A DNA stretch of 64,000 bases from Paenibacillus donghaensis (GCF_002192415.1 NZ_CP021780.1:1426001-1490000); one strand, 5' to 3'; positions 52,008 to 61,954 are shown, counted from the first letter of the stretch. Numbers and translations: made by a program. Notes: generated by a model from the sequence alone, not told the origin.

Positions 52008-52298
52008 TTGTCCCTCCTTTGCCGGTATTGTGCTGTAACTTATGAAATTATGTATCTGTCTATTGTTTTAACCTGTATCCATGGTACCACAGCAACTAGT
52101 GAATCTATAATGCCCATGAGCGGGTGGGTAGAGCTGCGGTGGTTCAGAACATTAGTATTCCGGGCGGGACAGACTTAGACCTTACGGTTTCAAGGTTTTC
52201 GGTCATTGTCATTTTATATTATACTGGTGAGGTGAGATTAGATTCTGAGGTTGGACAACAGGCAGGAATGTCACGCTGCTTAGAAATGGAGCCATGAG

Positions 52299-54137
52299 AT
52301 GAATTACCGCAATTTAGAAGAATGTATAATCGATTTGGAGAAAAATGGGCATCTGGTCCGCATTACTGAAGAGGTGGACCCGCATCTGGAGATGGCCGCC
52401 ATTCATATGAAGGTATATGAGGCTGGCGGTCCGGCATTATTATTTGAAAAGGTCAAGGGATCCAGCTACCGTGCCGTATCGAATCTGTTTGGAACACTGG
52501 AGCGGAGCAAATTTATTTTCCGTGATACGTGGAAATCAACCCAGAACGTCATTGCGCTGCGCAATGATCCGATGAAGACGCTTAGGCAGCCTTTTAAATA
52601 CGTTGGCACCGGACTGTCCGCCCGCAAAGCATTGCCACTCAAGAAGCGGGGCAGCCTGCCCGCAGGCTTCCGCGAGATCCAAATCTCCGACCTGCCGCTG
52701 GTCAAGCATTGGCCGGAGGATGGCGGCGCATTTGTCACTCTGCCCCAGGTATATTCGGAGGACCCCGGCAAGCCGGGCATTATGAATTCCAACCTCGGGA
52801 TGTACCGCGTGCAGCTGAACGGCAATGAATATGAGCTGAACAAGGAGGTCGGCATTCATTACCAGATCCATCGCGGCATCGGCGTGCATCAGGCTGCGGC
52901 CAACAAGCTGGGCCAGCCGCTTAAGGTCAGTTGCTTCATCGGTGGTCCCCCTGCGCATACGCTGTCGGCGATTATGCCGCTGCCAGAGGGCATGAGCGAG
53001 CTTACCTTTGCAGGCCTGCTGTCCGGCCGCCACTTCAGCTACAGCTACGTAGACGGCTTCTGCATCAGCAATGACGCCGACTTCGTGATCACAGGAGAGA
53101 TTTATCCCGGCGAGACGAAGCCGGAAGGACCGTTCGGCGATCATCTGGGCTATTACAGCTTAACGCATCCGTTCCCCGTGATGCGGGTGCATAAAGTGTA
53201 CGCGAAGGAGCGTGCTATCTTCCCGTTTACTGTCGTAGGGCGGCCGCCGCAGGAGGATACAGCGTTCGGTGCATTGATTCATGAGCTGACCGGAGGCGCG
53301 GTCAAGCAGGAAATTCCCGGCGTGAAGGAGGTTCACGCTGTCGATGCCGCGGGCGTGCACCCGTTGCTGCTGGCGATCGGCAGCGAACGGTACACACCTT
53401 ATCAGCAGTTGAAGCAGCCGGCGGAGATTCTGACGATTGCGAGCCGCATCCTGGGAACGGGACAGCTGAGTCTGGCCAAGTTCCTCTTCATTACCGCGGA
53501 AGAGGGGCAGCCGCTGGACATCCATGATATCGCGGCCTTCTTCGGCTATATCCTGGAGCGGATCAATCTGCGCCGGGATCTGCATTTCCATACCCATACA
53601 ACAATCGATACGCTGGATTACTCCGGTACGGGCCTGAACAGCGGCAGCAAGGTGATCCTTGCGGCAGTAGGCGAGAAGAAACGCGAGCTGTGCCGCGAGG
53701 TGCCGCATAGTCTGCTGAGATTGCCGGAAGAATACCAGGTGAAGCTGGTGATGCCGGGCATAGTGGCTCTGCAGGGACCGAAGTTCAGCAGCTATGCTGA
53801 AGCGCAGCAGGAGCTGGCTGCACTTAAGGCCTTGATTGAAGAGCAGGGGCCGCTTGATTCCTGCCCGATGCTGATTCTCTGTGATGACAGTGAATTCATC
53901 AGCGCCCATCTGGATAATTTTCTGTGGGCTACCTTTACACGGAGCAACCCTTCCCACGATATCTATGGGGTGAACAGCGGGTATGAGAATAAACACTGGG
54001 CCTGTGACAACGTAATTATTGATGCCCGGAGCAAGCCCCATCAGGCACCGCCGCTGATCCCTGATCCGGCGGTCGAGCAGAACATCAAGCGGCTGTTTAC
54101 CGAAGGCGGTAGCTTAAGCAGAATGCGTTTGTCTTAA
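52299..54137 (+). CDS. UbiD-family prenyl-FMN decarboxylase
   Basis: 612 residues; GAGCCATGAG is a weak ribosome site before ATG 52299. The UbiD fold is shown by IHMKVYEAGGPALLFEKVKG, MNSNLGMYRVQ, YQIHRGIGVH and the acidic catalytic block ITGEIYPGETKPEGPFGDHLGYYS (two conserved Glu with Asp). The enzyme needs prenylated FMN made by UbiX, which is not in the window. It is longer than E. coli UbiD (about 500), with a C-terminal extension. It may work in menaquinone synthesis or aromatic acid decarboxylation; which one cannot be decided. Confidence 0.9.
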   Translation: MNYRNLEECIIDLEKNGHLVRITEEVDPHLEMAAIHMKVYEAGGPALLFEKVKGSSYRAVSNLFGTLERSKFIFRDTWKSTQNVIALRNDPMKTLRQPFKYVGTGLSARKALPLKKRGSLPAGFREIQISDLPLVKHWPEDGGAFVTLPQVYSEDPGKPGIMNSNLGMYRVQLNGNEYELNKEVGIHYQIHRGIGVHQAAANKLGQPLKVSCFIGGPPAHTLSAIMPLPEGMSELTFAGLLSGRHFSYSYVDGFCISNDADFVITGEIYPGETKPEGPFGDHLGYYSLTHPFPVMRVHKVYAKERAIFPFTVVGRPPQEDTAFGALIHELTGGAVKQEIPGVKEVHAVDAAGVHPLLLAIGSERYTPYQQLKQPAEILTIASRILGTGQLSLAKFLFITAEEGQPLDIHDIAAFFGYILERINLRRDLHFHTHTTIDTLDYSGTGLNSGSKVILAAVGEKKRELCREVPHSLLRLPEEYQVKLVMPGIVALQGPKFSSYAEAQQELAALKALIEEQGPLDSCPMLILCDDSEFISAHLDNFLWATFTRSNPSHDIYGVNSGYENKHWACDNVIIDARSKPHQAPPLIPDPAVEQNIKRLFTEGGSLSRMRLS

Positions 54138-54155
54138 CACAGTAGGACAGCATAC

Positions 54156-54204
54156 AAAGAGGGTGTTCCCAGAGCCAATTACATGGCTCCGGGACACCCT
54201 CTTT
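54156..54204 (+). terminator. Strong terminator after the UbiD gene
   Basis: AAAGAGGGTGT/ACACCCTCTTT outside, GAGCC/GGCTC inside, with CCC/GGG between. It starts 19 bases after the stop codon and is followed by ATATATAAATAT. Confidence 0.85.
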
Positions 54205-54225
54205 ATATATAAATATAAGAAGTAT

Positions 54226-54543
54226 GTTACTACTTAGGTCCCTCTGAGGATGTAGAATGCTCCCCAAAGTGTTTTCAGAGAAATTAGATGCGAAAGTGCA
54301 TCTAATTTCAGCTGAAACTCATGTTATGGGCAAATAAGTGCGAATCTGCAACTATTTTGGAGGAAAACGTTTGTTTCACGCTCAAAACTCGAGATTAGAT
54401 GCGTATTCGCACTTATTTGCTCCAAAACAGAAAAAATCGGTGAATTAGATGCGTATTCGCACTTAAATCGGTGGCTGGACTAAGGTGGTGCTCAAGAAAT
54501 CACATCTTGGATGCTCCTATCTTATGGAGTCCTAAGTAGTAAC
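54226..54543. mobile_element. MITE-like element with family A arms, 318 bp
   Basis: The left end GTTACTACTTAGGTC (54226-54240) is the inverse of GTCCTAAGTAGTAAC (54529-54543) with one mismatch. Family A arms lie inside: ATTAGATGCGAAAGTGCATC (54290), AAATAAGTGCGAATCTGCAA (54331), ATTAGATGCGTATTCGCACT (54394 and 54445). A second right end, GGGTCCTAAGTAGTAAC (54609-54625), follows with a related 80-base stretch, so the right part seems duplicated. There is no gene in 54138-54721. Confidence 0.8.
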
Positions 54544-54657
54544 CAGATTCGCAACTAATTCGGTGGATTGGACTGATGTGGCGATCAGACTTTGATGCCT
54601 ATCCTATTGGGTCCTAAGTAGTAACAGAATTATAAGCTATACGCCATTAATATTCCT

Positions 54658-54707
54658 GGATTATCGCAAAAACGGGTACCACCTCTCAAAGAGGTGGTAC
54701 CCGTTCT
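54658..54707 (-). terminator. Long perfect-stem hairpin after the lipoprotein gene
   Basis: GGATTATCGCA ... AACGGGTACCACCTCT pairs with AGAGGTGGTACCCGTT ... TGCGATAATCC around a CAA-type loop, about 22 pairs in all. It is 15 bases after the stop of the minus-strand gene at 54722. The general design is like the family D nested hairpin, with a different sequence. Confidence 0.8.
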
Positions 54708-54721
54708 GCGATAATCCAATC

Positions 54722-56410
54722 TTATTTTGCAGCAGTAGCTTCAGCCGATACGGATTTGTACCATTCGTTCACTTCTTTAGTGATCTGGTCGCCGCCGTTG
54801 GCTTTCCAGTTGGTTACGAATTCATCAAAAGCATCAACCGGCAAATTGCCGTAAATGATCTTGTTGAAAGTTTCCAGCTCGGATTGATTCAGCAGGTTCC
54901 ATTTGGAGACCATGGTTGGTGTAGCTGCACCAGTAAAGTAGTTCTGTTTGCGGATATCAATTTGAGACATAACAACTTTACCAGCAGCCCAGTTTTCCGG
55001 TTTGCGGAACTCAGCCATCTGTTTCTCATAAGGGGTTTCCGGTTTCTCGCCGTCAGCAAGCTTAACCAAAGATTTCATGAACAGATCCGGAATACGCGGA
55101 GGACCGGTCAAGAAAGGAAACTCGTTGGAGAATTCTTTGATCTTGTCTTTGTTACTGGTTGGCTGACCGTCAATGATATCCCAGTCATAGCCTTTGGCGA
55201 AGCCATATTCATATTCGCTGCCGGCAGCCGGGTTGGCCAGATTCTCCAACAGATAGTTGTAATACAGGAAAATCGCTTCTGGATGTTTGGCATCCTTGTT
55301 GATCATGATACTTGCGTTGACGCCAGTGTTCTGCCATTTGGTTCCGATCAGTCCGTCCGGACCGGCAGGAACCGGATAAGCTTTGTACTTGGAACCAGGA
55401 ACGGTCTTCAGCAGGTCGGGAGCCGGCCAATCCGGTACCCAGTTGGCGCCGGGCAGAACTCCTGCAGCGCCTTTGGTCCAGCTCTCAGCGGCCTTTCCTT
55501 CATCCCACAGCGCGGAGTCGGCATGGATATAACCTTTGTCCATCCATTCGCTCAGCTTAGCCAAGGCTTGTTTCGCACCCGGGTTGACAGAGCCGTATTC
55601 CAGGTTGCCGTCGGCATCCTTATTCCACTGCTCTTGAACGGTGCCGTAAGCACCGAACAGCCAGTCAAGCTGACCCATCCAGGTATTGGTTTTGTTCTTC
55701 AGTGAGATGGCCAGCGGGTATACGTCTTTGGCAGCCAGACCATCCGGGTTCTGGTTCTTGAATTTATCCATGATGTTCTCAAGATCAGCGATGGTCTTAG
55801 GAGCTTCCAGATTCAGCTTCTCCATCCAGTCTTCACGGAGCCAGAGCAGGGTATCGTCATTGTCCGTATATTCCATGATTGGCATATTGTATTTCTTGCC
55901 GTCTTTGGTGAAGGGATACCACAGCTCAGGATGAGCGGCCGCATGTTCCTTCAGAATAGGGCTGGCATATTTCTCGAACATGTCGTCAATAGCGATGAAC
56001 TGGCCGGAATCAATCAGCTGGTTCGTGAGCACGGCATTGGATGGCACGGATACGAAGTCAGGCAGTTTCTCGCCGGAAGCGATAGCCAGCTGAAGCTTCT
56101 GTCTGTACTGGTCGTCACTAGCCGGATACCAGGTATCCTTGTGTTTCATTCCCAGCGTCTCCAGCATCCAGCGGTCATGGACGTTGTTTTCCTTGGTGTC
56201 GCCTTGAACATATTTTTTTATCGGCATCAGCACAGAGCTGAATTCGATTGGCGGATCGTATTTACCCGCTGCAAAAGCGGCGTCAGCTTCCGAGGAACCT
56301 GCGGCATTGTTGCCGTTCGCTGCGTTGTTGCCATTATTCCCGCCGCATGCTGTAAGCGTAACCAACGATAGAACGACGAGCAGCGATCCTAATTTTTTGA
56401 ATTTGGTCAT
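54722..56410 (-). CDS. Extracellular solute-binding lipoprotein, LplA/YtcQ-like
   Basis: 562 residues with a signal peptide and LTAC lipobox (Cys22), a Gly/Asn/Ala-rich tether, and a long class I sugar-binding fold: WMLETLGMKHKDTWYPASDD, LLWLREDWMEKLNLEAPKT, ADLENIMDKF, GMFF-like lid and a C-terminal FDEFVTNWKANGGDQITKEV. A GGGGGAAT ribosome site precedes ATG 56410. Its permeases are the divergent genes at 60084 and 61051, with the two-component genes between. Size and neighbours match importers of plant polysaccharide fragments; the substrate is unknown. Paralogue of the partial gene at the window start. Confidence 0.92.
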   Translation of the reverse strand: MTKFKKLGSLLVVLSLVTLTACGGNNGNNAANGNNAAGSSEADAAFAAGKYDPPIEFSSVLMPIKKYVQGDTKENNVHDRWMLETLGMKHKDTWYPASDDQYRQKLQLAIASGEKLPDFVSVPSNAVLTNQLIDSGQFIAIDDMFEKYASPILKEHAAAHPELWYPFTKDGKKYNMPIMEYTDNDDTLLWLREDWMEKLNLEAPKTIADLENIMDKFKNQNPDGLAAKDVYPLAISLKNKTNTWMGQLDWLFGAYGTVQEQWNKDADGNLEYGSVNPGAKQALAKLSEWMDKGYIHADSALWDEGKAAESWTKGAAGVLPGANWVPDWPAPDLLKTVPGSKYKAYPVPAGPDGLIGTKWQNTGVNASIMINKDAKHPEAIFLYYNYLLENLANPAAGSEYEYGFAKGYDWDIIDGQPTSNKDKIKEFSNEFPFLTGPPRIPDLFMKSLVKLADGEKPETPYEKQMAEFRKPENWAAGKVVMSQIDIRKQNYFTGAATPTMVSKWNLLNQSELETFNKIIYGNLPVDAFDEFVTNWKANGGDQITKEVNEWYKSVSAEATAAK

Positions 56411-56497
56411 TCTTCTATTCCCCCTACGGTGTATGTTCTTTACATCTGTAACTTTATCAATTTTTGGGGGAAGGCATCTATAGGATTTTGTTAGTTT

Positions 56498-58126
56498 TCA
56501 TAGGACTCTATCATGCTCTTTGTTTCCTTCCCTGTATTCCTGAGGGGTAACCCCGAATTGTCTTTTGAACACTTTGATGAAATAAGCAGGGTCCATATAG
56601 CCGATTTCGAGCGCGATTTCATAGACCTTTTTGTCGCTGGTCTTCAGCTTATGGCAGGCGCGGTCCATCCGCAGTCGGGCGATATAATCGCTGATGCCTT
56701 CACCGGTCTCAATCTTGTAAATCTTGGACAGGTGGGTGGGATGCAGCTTCACATGATCCGCCAGCACACGCAGAGAGACGTCCAGATGCAGATTCTTGTC
56801 CGTGAACTCCTGAATCTGTCTTACATATAGAGAGCGCATATCCTTGATTTCGTTGGAAGTGCCTTCTTTCAGCTTGGCCAGCACGTCAAGCGACCACTTA
56901 CGAAGCTTGGCGATGGTAGAGAAGGCGTCTCCGCTGAGCAGCGGCTCGATATCGTTTCCCAGCAGCTTGGCCAGGGTATGGCTATTGCGGTGGGCCAGGT
57001 TCGTGAAGGAGGCCGAGATCAGAAATCCTGCCTCCATACAGTGCTCCCAGGAATCAGGCCACTGCTCGTCCAGCTCGGCGCAGACGGCAATCAGCTTCGC
57101 TTCGGCTGCCTCCCAATGTCCCGCCTCCAGCAGATGGATCAGGGAAGGGGGCAGGTAGAGTGCATCCAGCGGCCGCTGCGCTGAGGCCGGCTCTTGCGGA
57201 CTGACCCTCATCACGAATTCGCGTTCATCTCCGACAATCTGCCGGAAATAGGCAGTAGCCTGACGGAACTGCTCAGGTAGCTGCTGCGGGAAGCTGAACC
57301 ATTCTGTCACTACGATGGAGAGGCTGCCTTTGAGGAACTGCTTCACCTTGCTCTGCAGCTGCAGCGACAGCTTCTCCAGAATCGTTTCCTTGCTGCTGCT
57401 TACAGCACCATCCTTCAGCTGCAGCAGGAATACAAGGTAGCCATGCTCCTCCTTAACACCCCAGACCTCCATGAATTCGCCCATAATCTCTTCAGCCATA
57501 TTGATAATCGCATATTCGATCAGCGGTTGGCCGTTATTGCGGTATTGACCGAATTCCTCCTCCAGTCTGACCAGCATAAGGGCAGACTCGCCTTCATGGA
57601 ATGGCAGCTCATAATTCCCGAGCTTGCGTTCCCATTCTTCCGGAGAGAGGTGGTGTCCCTGAAGGGCGTCGAGCAACAGCTGGCCGCGGAGGAGCGGCAG
57701 ATTCTCCCGCAGCGTAAACCGCGTATGCTCCAGGGAGCTGACCAGCTCCCATTCATTGTTCAACTGGTCGATGGCCGTTCCGACAGCCTCCATCAGCTCG
57801 GCATCGGTTGGCGGCTTAAGCAGATAATCAACCGCTTTGTTCTGAACGGCCCGCTTGGCGAATTCAAATTCCGAGTGGCCGGAGAGGATGATGCAGCGGA
57901 TCTTTTTATTATGCTCTCTGATGCGTTCTATTAATTCAAGCCCGTTCATTTCGGGCATCTGGATATCGGAAATTACAATATCAACCGGGTTCGTTTCGAT
58001 AATCTCCAGCGCTTCTCTGGCAGAATAGGCTCTGTGCACTACTTCAATGCCGAGGGTGTGCCAGGGTTTGGTTGTGGCCAGGTTGTCCACCCAATGCGCT
58101 TCATCGTCAACTATAATCATTTGCAT
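56498..58126 (-). CDS. YesN-type response regulator with AraC output domain
   Basis: 542 residues. The receiver domain (1-125) has the acidic pair DDEA and phospho-acceptor Asp54 (VDIVISDIQMPEMNG), then LSGHSEFEFAKRAV and the conserved Lys of YLLKPP. A linker of about 280 residues follows. The AraC-type DNA-binding domain (about 435-538) has VLADHVKLHPTHLSKIYKIE and ALEIGYMDPAYFIKVFKRQF. AGGAGA lies 8 bases before ATG. It should be phosphorylated by the kinase encoded 4 bases upstream and activate the sugar-uptake genes on either side. Confidence 0.92.
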   Translation of the reverse strand: MQMIIVDDEAHWVDNLATTKPWHTLGIEVVHRAYSAREALEIIETNPVDIVISDIQMPEMNGLELIERIREHNKKIRCIILSGHSEFEFAKRAVQNKAVDYLLKPPTDAELMEAVGTAIDQLNNEWELVSSLEHTRFTLRENLPLLRGQLLLDALQGHHLSPEEWERKLGNYELPFHEGESALMLVRLEEEFGQYRNNGQPLIEYAIINMAEEIMGEFMEVWGVKEEHGYLVFLLQLKDGAVSSSKETILEKLSLQLQSKVKQFLKGSLSIVVTEWFSFPQQLPEQFRQATAYFRQIVGDEREFVMRVSPQEPASAQRPLDALYLPPSLIHLLEAGHWEAAEAKLIAVCAELDEQWPDSWEHCMEAGFLISASFTNLAHRNSHTLAKLLGNDIEPLLSGDAFSTIAKLRKWSLDVLAKLKEGTSNEIKDMRSLYVRQIQEFTDKNLHLDVSLRVLADHVKLHPTHLSKIYKIETGEGISDYIARLRMDRACHKLKTSDKKVYEIALEIGYMDPAYFIKVFKRQFGVTPQEYREGNKEHDRVL

Positions 58127-58130
58127 GCTG

Positions 58131-59942
58131 TCATTCTCCTTGTGGTTTCAAAAGTTTAGCCGGAAGCTCTTCTGGAGGGATCTCCCAGACCACTTCTGTC
58201 CGGAAGCCACCCAAGGGTGATTGCTTAAACAACAGGGCAGAGTTGCTGCCAAATTGGTGAATAATCCGCTGGTTCGTATTCCACAGCCCGCAGCCCATTT
58301 CTTCCTGCAGGGGACCCTGCATCTTCAGATTCAAGGCGGCTTCCAGCTCTGGAGTCAGCCCAGGGCCGTCATCGTCAATGTAGATTCTGCACATGTTCCC
58401 GTCAATTTCACCGCTGATCCTGATTTCTCCCGAACTGTAGGATTTGCCTACACCATGAATCACCGAATTCTCTACAATCGGCTGCAGCATCAGGCGCGGG
58501 ATGGAATAACCCATCATTTCCCTGGAAATATCAATCTGATATTCAATTCGGGCGTTGCGCAGCTTCTGGATATCAAGATAGTTGACCAGCAGCTTGAGTT
58601 CTTCCTCAACGGTAGCCGTTTCTTTCTCCATTCGGGTCGTATAACGGTAATAGGCACTCAGGTTATAGGCCATAGATACCACGGCTTCCTCTTCCTTCAT
58701 CTGTGCCATATTAATAATATACCCCAGGCAGTTATAGAGGAAATGGGGATTAATCTGGGCCTGCAGCTGCTTCAGCGTGGCTTCGCGGGCACGGATTTTC
58801 TCATTAAATACATTTTCAATCAAATCCTGGATTTGCCGGGACATATCGTTAAATCGATGGAACAGAAAGGAGAATTCATTGTTGTCCTTCGCATACAGCC
58901 GCACAGAATAATCTCCGTGCTGCACGCGCCGCAGCCCGTTAATCAGCTTCTTGATCGGACGCTGCACATTTCTGTAGAGCAGCACGGAGGCTGATATGCC
59001 TACCAGCAGCAGCAGGAACATGGATAAGTAGAACAGATTGCGGCTGAAGGAGATGGGGTCGAGAATCTGGTCCAGTGGAACCACATCAATCAGATGCCAG
59101 TCCAGATATTCGGACTTCACCGAGCTGACCAGATAGCTCTCGCCATCAAGCTTCACCACCTGCTGGGTTCTGCTCTCCGGTGAATGTTGATCAAGATACT
59201 GAATTAGATCATTCGACAGCTCCTTGTCTGCGGTCCGGCTAAGAATAGGAAGCTCGCCTTTATGATAGAGAAAAGGGTTGCCCTTGCCCCCCGCTTTGTA
59301 GGAATCCAGCATGTTCTGGATATTCTCATAGCTGAAGCTAGCCTCTATGACCAGACTGCTTCCCGTCAATCCGCCGGACTGATTGAGAGAATCTGTATAA
59401 AACCAGTAAAAAGCCTGCATTGCACCAGGGGCAGCAGGTCTTCCGTCTCCATAGTTCCATTGTCCGGTCAGGTTTCTCTTCAAGTATTCATTATCAAACC
59501 CGTTTATATCATCGTAGTTGGCGATAACGTCCTTGTTCTGCTGGGAATAGACGGCATATCTTGCCGGCCACATATCCTCGAAGCCCGCTTGCAGCATCAT
59601 CTTCTCCTGCAGCACATAACGGGTCTGCATCCGGCCATAGCGGTCTTCCCAGATATTAAGTCCATTAAACTTGCGGACATTGGGGTCTTTGGAGAAAATC
59701 ACACTGAAATCCATCATCTGGCTGATCCGTGAATCAATCTGTCCGGCCAGGAAGTTCAGCTGCCTGGTGTTGGATACCTGCAATTCTTCACTAACTACAT
59801 CAAAGGTTACGTCATTGGAGTACGAATATAAAATAATGATCGGAATAAATAAGATGATGATCAGACTGTTCATTTTGGCGAACAAACTTAACCGTCTTGG
59901 ACCGGTTCCTCTAATGAAAGCCATGCTTTTCTTAATATACAT
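58131..59942 (-). CDS. YesM-type sensor histidine kinase
   Basis: 603 residues; ATG 59942 has GGAGGAG 7 bases upstream and is preferred to the frame start at 59993. Two membrane helices (about 24-44 and 300-322) bracket a large extracellular sensor domain. HAMP follows (RPIKKLINGLRRVQHGDYSV), then the His_kinase block with the phospho-acceptor His in LQAQINPHFLYNCL and the ATP-binding VENSVIHG and DDGPGL motifs. Sensors of this class detect extracellular sugars, often through the partner lipoprotein. It is directly upstream of the regulator gene. Confidence 0.92.
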   Translation of the reverse strand: MYIKKSMAFIRGTGPRRLSLFAKMNSLIIILFIPIIILYSYSNDVTFDVVSEELQVSNTRQLNFLAGQIDSRISQMMDFSVIFSKDPNVRKFNGLNIWEDRYGRMQTRYVLQEKMMLQAGFEDMWPARYAVYSQQNKDVIANYDDINGFDNEYLKRNLTGQWNYGDGRPAAPGAMQAFYWFYTDSLNQSGGLTGSSLVIEASFSYENIQNMLDSYKAGGKGNPFLYHKGELPILSRTADKELSNDLIQYLDQHSPESRTQQVVKLDGESYLVSSVKSEYLDWHLIDVVPLDQILDPISFSRNLFYLSMFLLLLVGISASVLLYRNVQRPIKKLINGLRRVQHGDYSVRLYAKDNNEFSFLFHRFNDMSRQIQDLIENVFNEKIRAREATLKQLQAQINPHFLYNCLGYIINMAQMKEEEAVVSMAYNLSAYYRYTTRMEKETATVEEELKLLVNYLDIQKLRNARIEYQIDISREMMGYSIPRLMLQPIVENSVIHGVGKSYSSGEIRISGEIDGNMCRIYIDDDGPGLTPELEAALNLKMQGPLQEEMGCGLWNTNQRIIHQFGSNSALLFKQSPLGGFRTEVVWEIPPEELPAKLLKPQGE

Positions 59943-60083
59943 ATTGGACTCCTCCAGCTGGCACCCTAATAAAACCCTATCTGAGCCTAACAATGTTATA
60001 TAGTCAAAACTCAGAAATGCTTGATACTATTTATAACAGAGATTGTGATTCCACACAAAATATTTTTTGAACGGGAGAGAGCT

Positions 60084-61034
60084 ATGGGAGCTAATACGGT
60101 ACAGCAGGGTAATCCTGTAAAACCCAAACGGGTTAAAAACAAAAAAAGCTACAAACAGCCGTGGATACTTCATTTTATGGTGCTGCCTGCAGCAATTATG
60201 GTGTTTATTTTTGCTTATATCCCCATGTCAGGCGTTCTGATGGCATTTCAGGACTATAAGCCGGCATTGGGGTTTTTCGATTCTCCATGGGTCGGGCTGA
60301 AGCATTTCCGCTACATGTGGGAGAATGAATATTTCCTGCAGATTACCTATAACACCCTGTTTTTCGCCATTTCCAAAATGGTGATGAACCTGGTCATTCC
60401 GTTCTTCTTCGCGCTTCTACTCAATGAGGTCCGCAAGATGGCGCTGAAAAGAACGATCCAAACACTCGTGTATCTGCCTCACTTTCTGTCATGGGTTACC
60501 CTGTCGGGTATCTTGATTGATATCCTGGCCCAGACCGGTCTGATGAATCAGTTCCTCACCAGTGTGTTTGGCATTAAGCCCATCTTCTTCCTGGGGGATG
60601 GCGGCTGGTTCCGCTTCACCGTTATTTTCAGTGATGTGTGGAAGGAATTTGGTTTCAATATGATTATCTTCCTGGCGGCATTGTCCGGCATTAACCCGGC
60701 CCTCTATGAAGCAGCTGAGGTAGACGGCGCAGGCCGCTGGAAACAGACACTTTATATTACCATACCGTCTCTGATTCCGATTGCGATTGTTATTGCCACA
60801 CTGGCACTCGGCAACGTGCTTAACGCCAACTTTGACCAAATCTTTAACCTCTACAGCCCGCTGATTTACCAGCAGGGGGATATTATTGATACGTTTGTAT
60901 ACAGAGAAGGCCTGCTTAGCGGCCAGTTCAGCTTCGCTACCGCAGTCAATCTGTTCAAATCCTTCATCAGCTTGATCTTGATCGTAATTTCATATCGTCT
61001 GGCATACCGTTTTGCCGGCTACAGAATTTTCTAG
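60084..61034 (+). CDS. Sugar ABC transporter permease, LplB type
   Basis: A 316-residue six-helix permease. ATG 60084 (GGGAGAG 6 bases upstream) is chosen; the open frame starts at 60021 without a ribosome site. The N terminus is Lys/Arg-rich. The EAA loop is YEAAEVDGAGRWKQTLYITIPSLIP near residues 212-236. It is transcribed away from the kinase gene. No ATPase gene is present, so a shared one is expected. Confidence 0.92.
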   Translation: MGANTVQQGNPVKPKRVKNKKSYKQPWILHFMVLPAAIMVFIFAYIPMSGVLMAFQDYKPALGFFDSPWVGLKHFRYMWENEYFLQITYNTLFFAISKMVMNLVIPFFFALLLNEVRKMALKRTIQTLVYLPHFLSWVTLSGILIDILAQTGLMNQFLTSVFGIKPIFFLGDGGWFRFTVIFSDVWKEFGFNMIIFLAALSGINPALYEAAEVDGAGRWKQTLYITIPSLIPIAIVIATLALGNVLNANFDQIFNLYSPLIYQQGDIIDTFVYREGLLSGQFSFATAVNLFKSFISLILIVISYRLAYRFAGYRIF

Positions 61035-61050
61035 AAAGGGGGACAACGCG

Positions 61051-61923
61051 ATGTATCATAAAACAACTTCGTACCGGATTTTCAGTGTATTCAACAATGT
61101 GATTCTGACCCTAGTATCGATTCTGTGCTTATTGCCGCTATACCATCTGTTGATGGTGTCGCTCAGTTCTACTGCTCCGGCGAATGCCGGTCTGGTTACC
61201 TTCTGGCCGATCGGCTTCACGTTGGAGGCTTATGCCAAGACGTTCAACAACGTCAACTTCCTCAATTCCCTATGGGTATCCGTACAGCGTACCGTGCTAG
61301 GAACTGGACTTGCCCTGGTCGTCAATACGATTGCCGCCTATGCCCTGTCCAAGGAGACCCGGGTCTTCCGGGCACGGAACATCTATCTGTGGTATTTCGT
61401 AGTGACCATGCTGTTCAGCGGCGGACTGATTCCGGGATATATCCTGATTCTGAAGCTCGGCCTGATGAACAACCTGCTGGCACTGATTCTTCCGGGACTT
61501 GTGGCTGTATTCAATATCATTCTGCTGCTGAACTTCTTCCGTGGCGTTCCGAGGGATCTGGAGGAAGCGGCCTTCATCGACGGAGCGGGTCACTTCCGCA
61601 CCTTCATCAGTATTTATCTGCCGGTCTCCCTGCCGGTTATCGCTACAGTCTCCCTGTTTATGATGGTGGGACACTGGAATGCGTATTTTGACGGAATTAT
61701 CTATATCAGAGATGCTGAGAAGCTGCCTCTGGCTACGTTCATGCAGACAATTATCGTTCAGGCGGACATGTCGAAGCTTGATCCGTCAGCTGTGGCGAAT
61801 CTGTCCCAGCGTACGATCCGGGCCTCGCAGATCTTCATCAGCGCCTTGCCGATCCTGCTGGTCTACCCGTTCCTGCAGCGTTTCTTCGTTACAGGCATCG
61901 TGGTTGGCGCAGTCAAAGAATAA
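61051..61923 (+). CDS. Sugar ABC transporter permease, LplC type
   Basis: A 290-residue permease. ATG 61051 has AAAGGGGG 9 bases upstream; the frame from 61012 overlaps the previous gene. The EAA loop is EEAAFIDGAGHFRTFISIYLPVSLP near residues 171-195, and the end ILLVYPFLQRFFVTGIVVGAVKE is typical of LplC/YtcP proteins. It pairs with the preceding permease; 16 bases lie between them, and GH3 follows after 31 bases. Confidence 0.92.
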   Translation: MYHKTTSYRIFSVFNNVILTLVSILCLLPLYHLLMVSLSSTAPANAGLVTFWPIGFTLEAYAKTFNNVNFLNSLWVSVQRTVLGTGLALVVNTIAAYALSKETRVFRARNIYLWYFVVTMLFSGGLIPGYILILKLGLMNNLLALILPGLVAVFNIILLLNFFRGVPRDLEEAAFIDGAGHFRTFISIYLPVSLPVIATVSLFMMVGHWNAYFDGIIYIRDAEKLPLATFMQTIIVQADMSKLDPSAVANLSQRTIRASQIFISALPILLVYPFLQRFFVTGIVVGAVKE

Positions 61924-61954
61924 CTATCAAACTTAGACAAAGGATGACGACATC

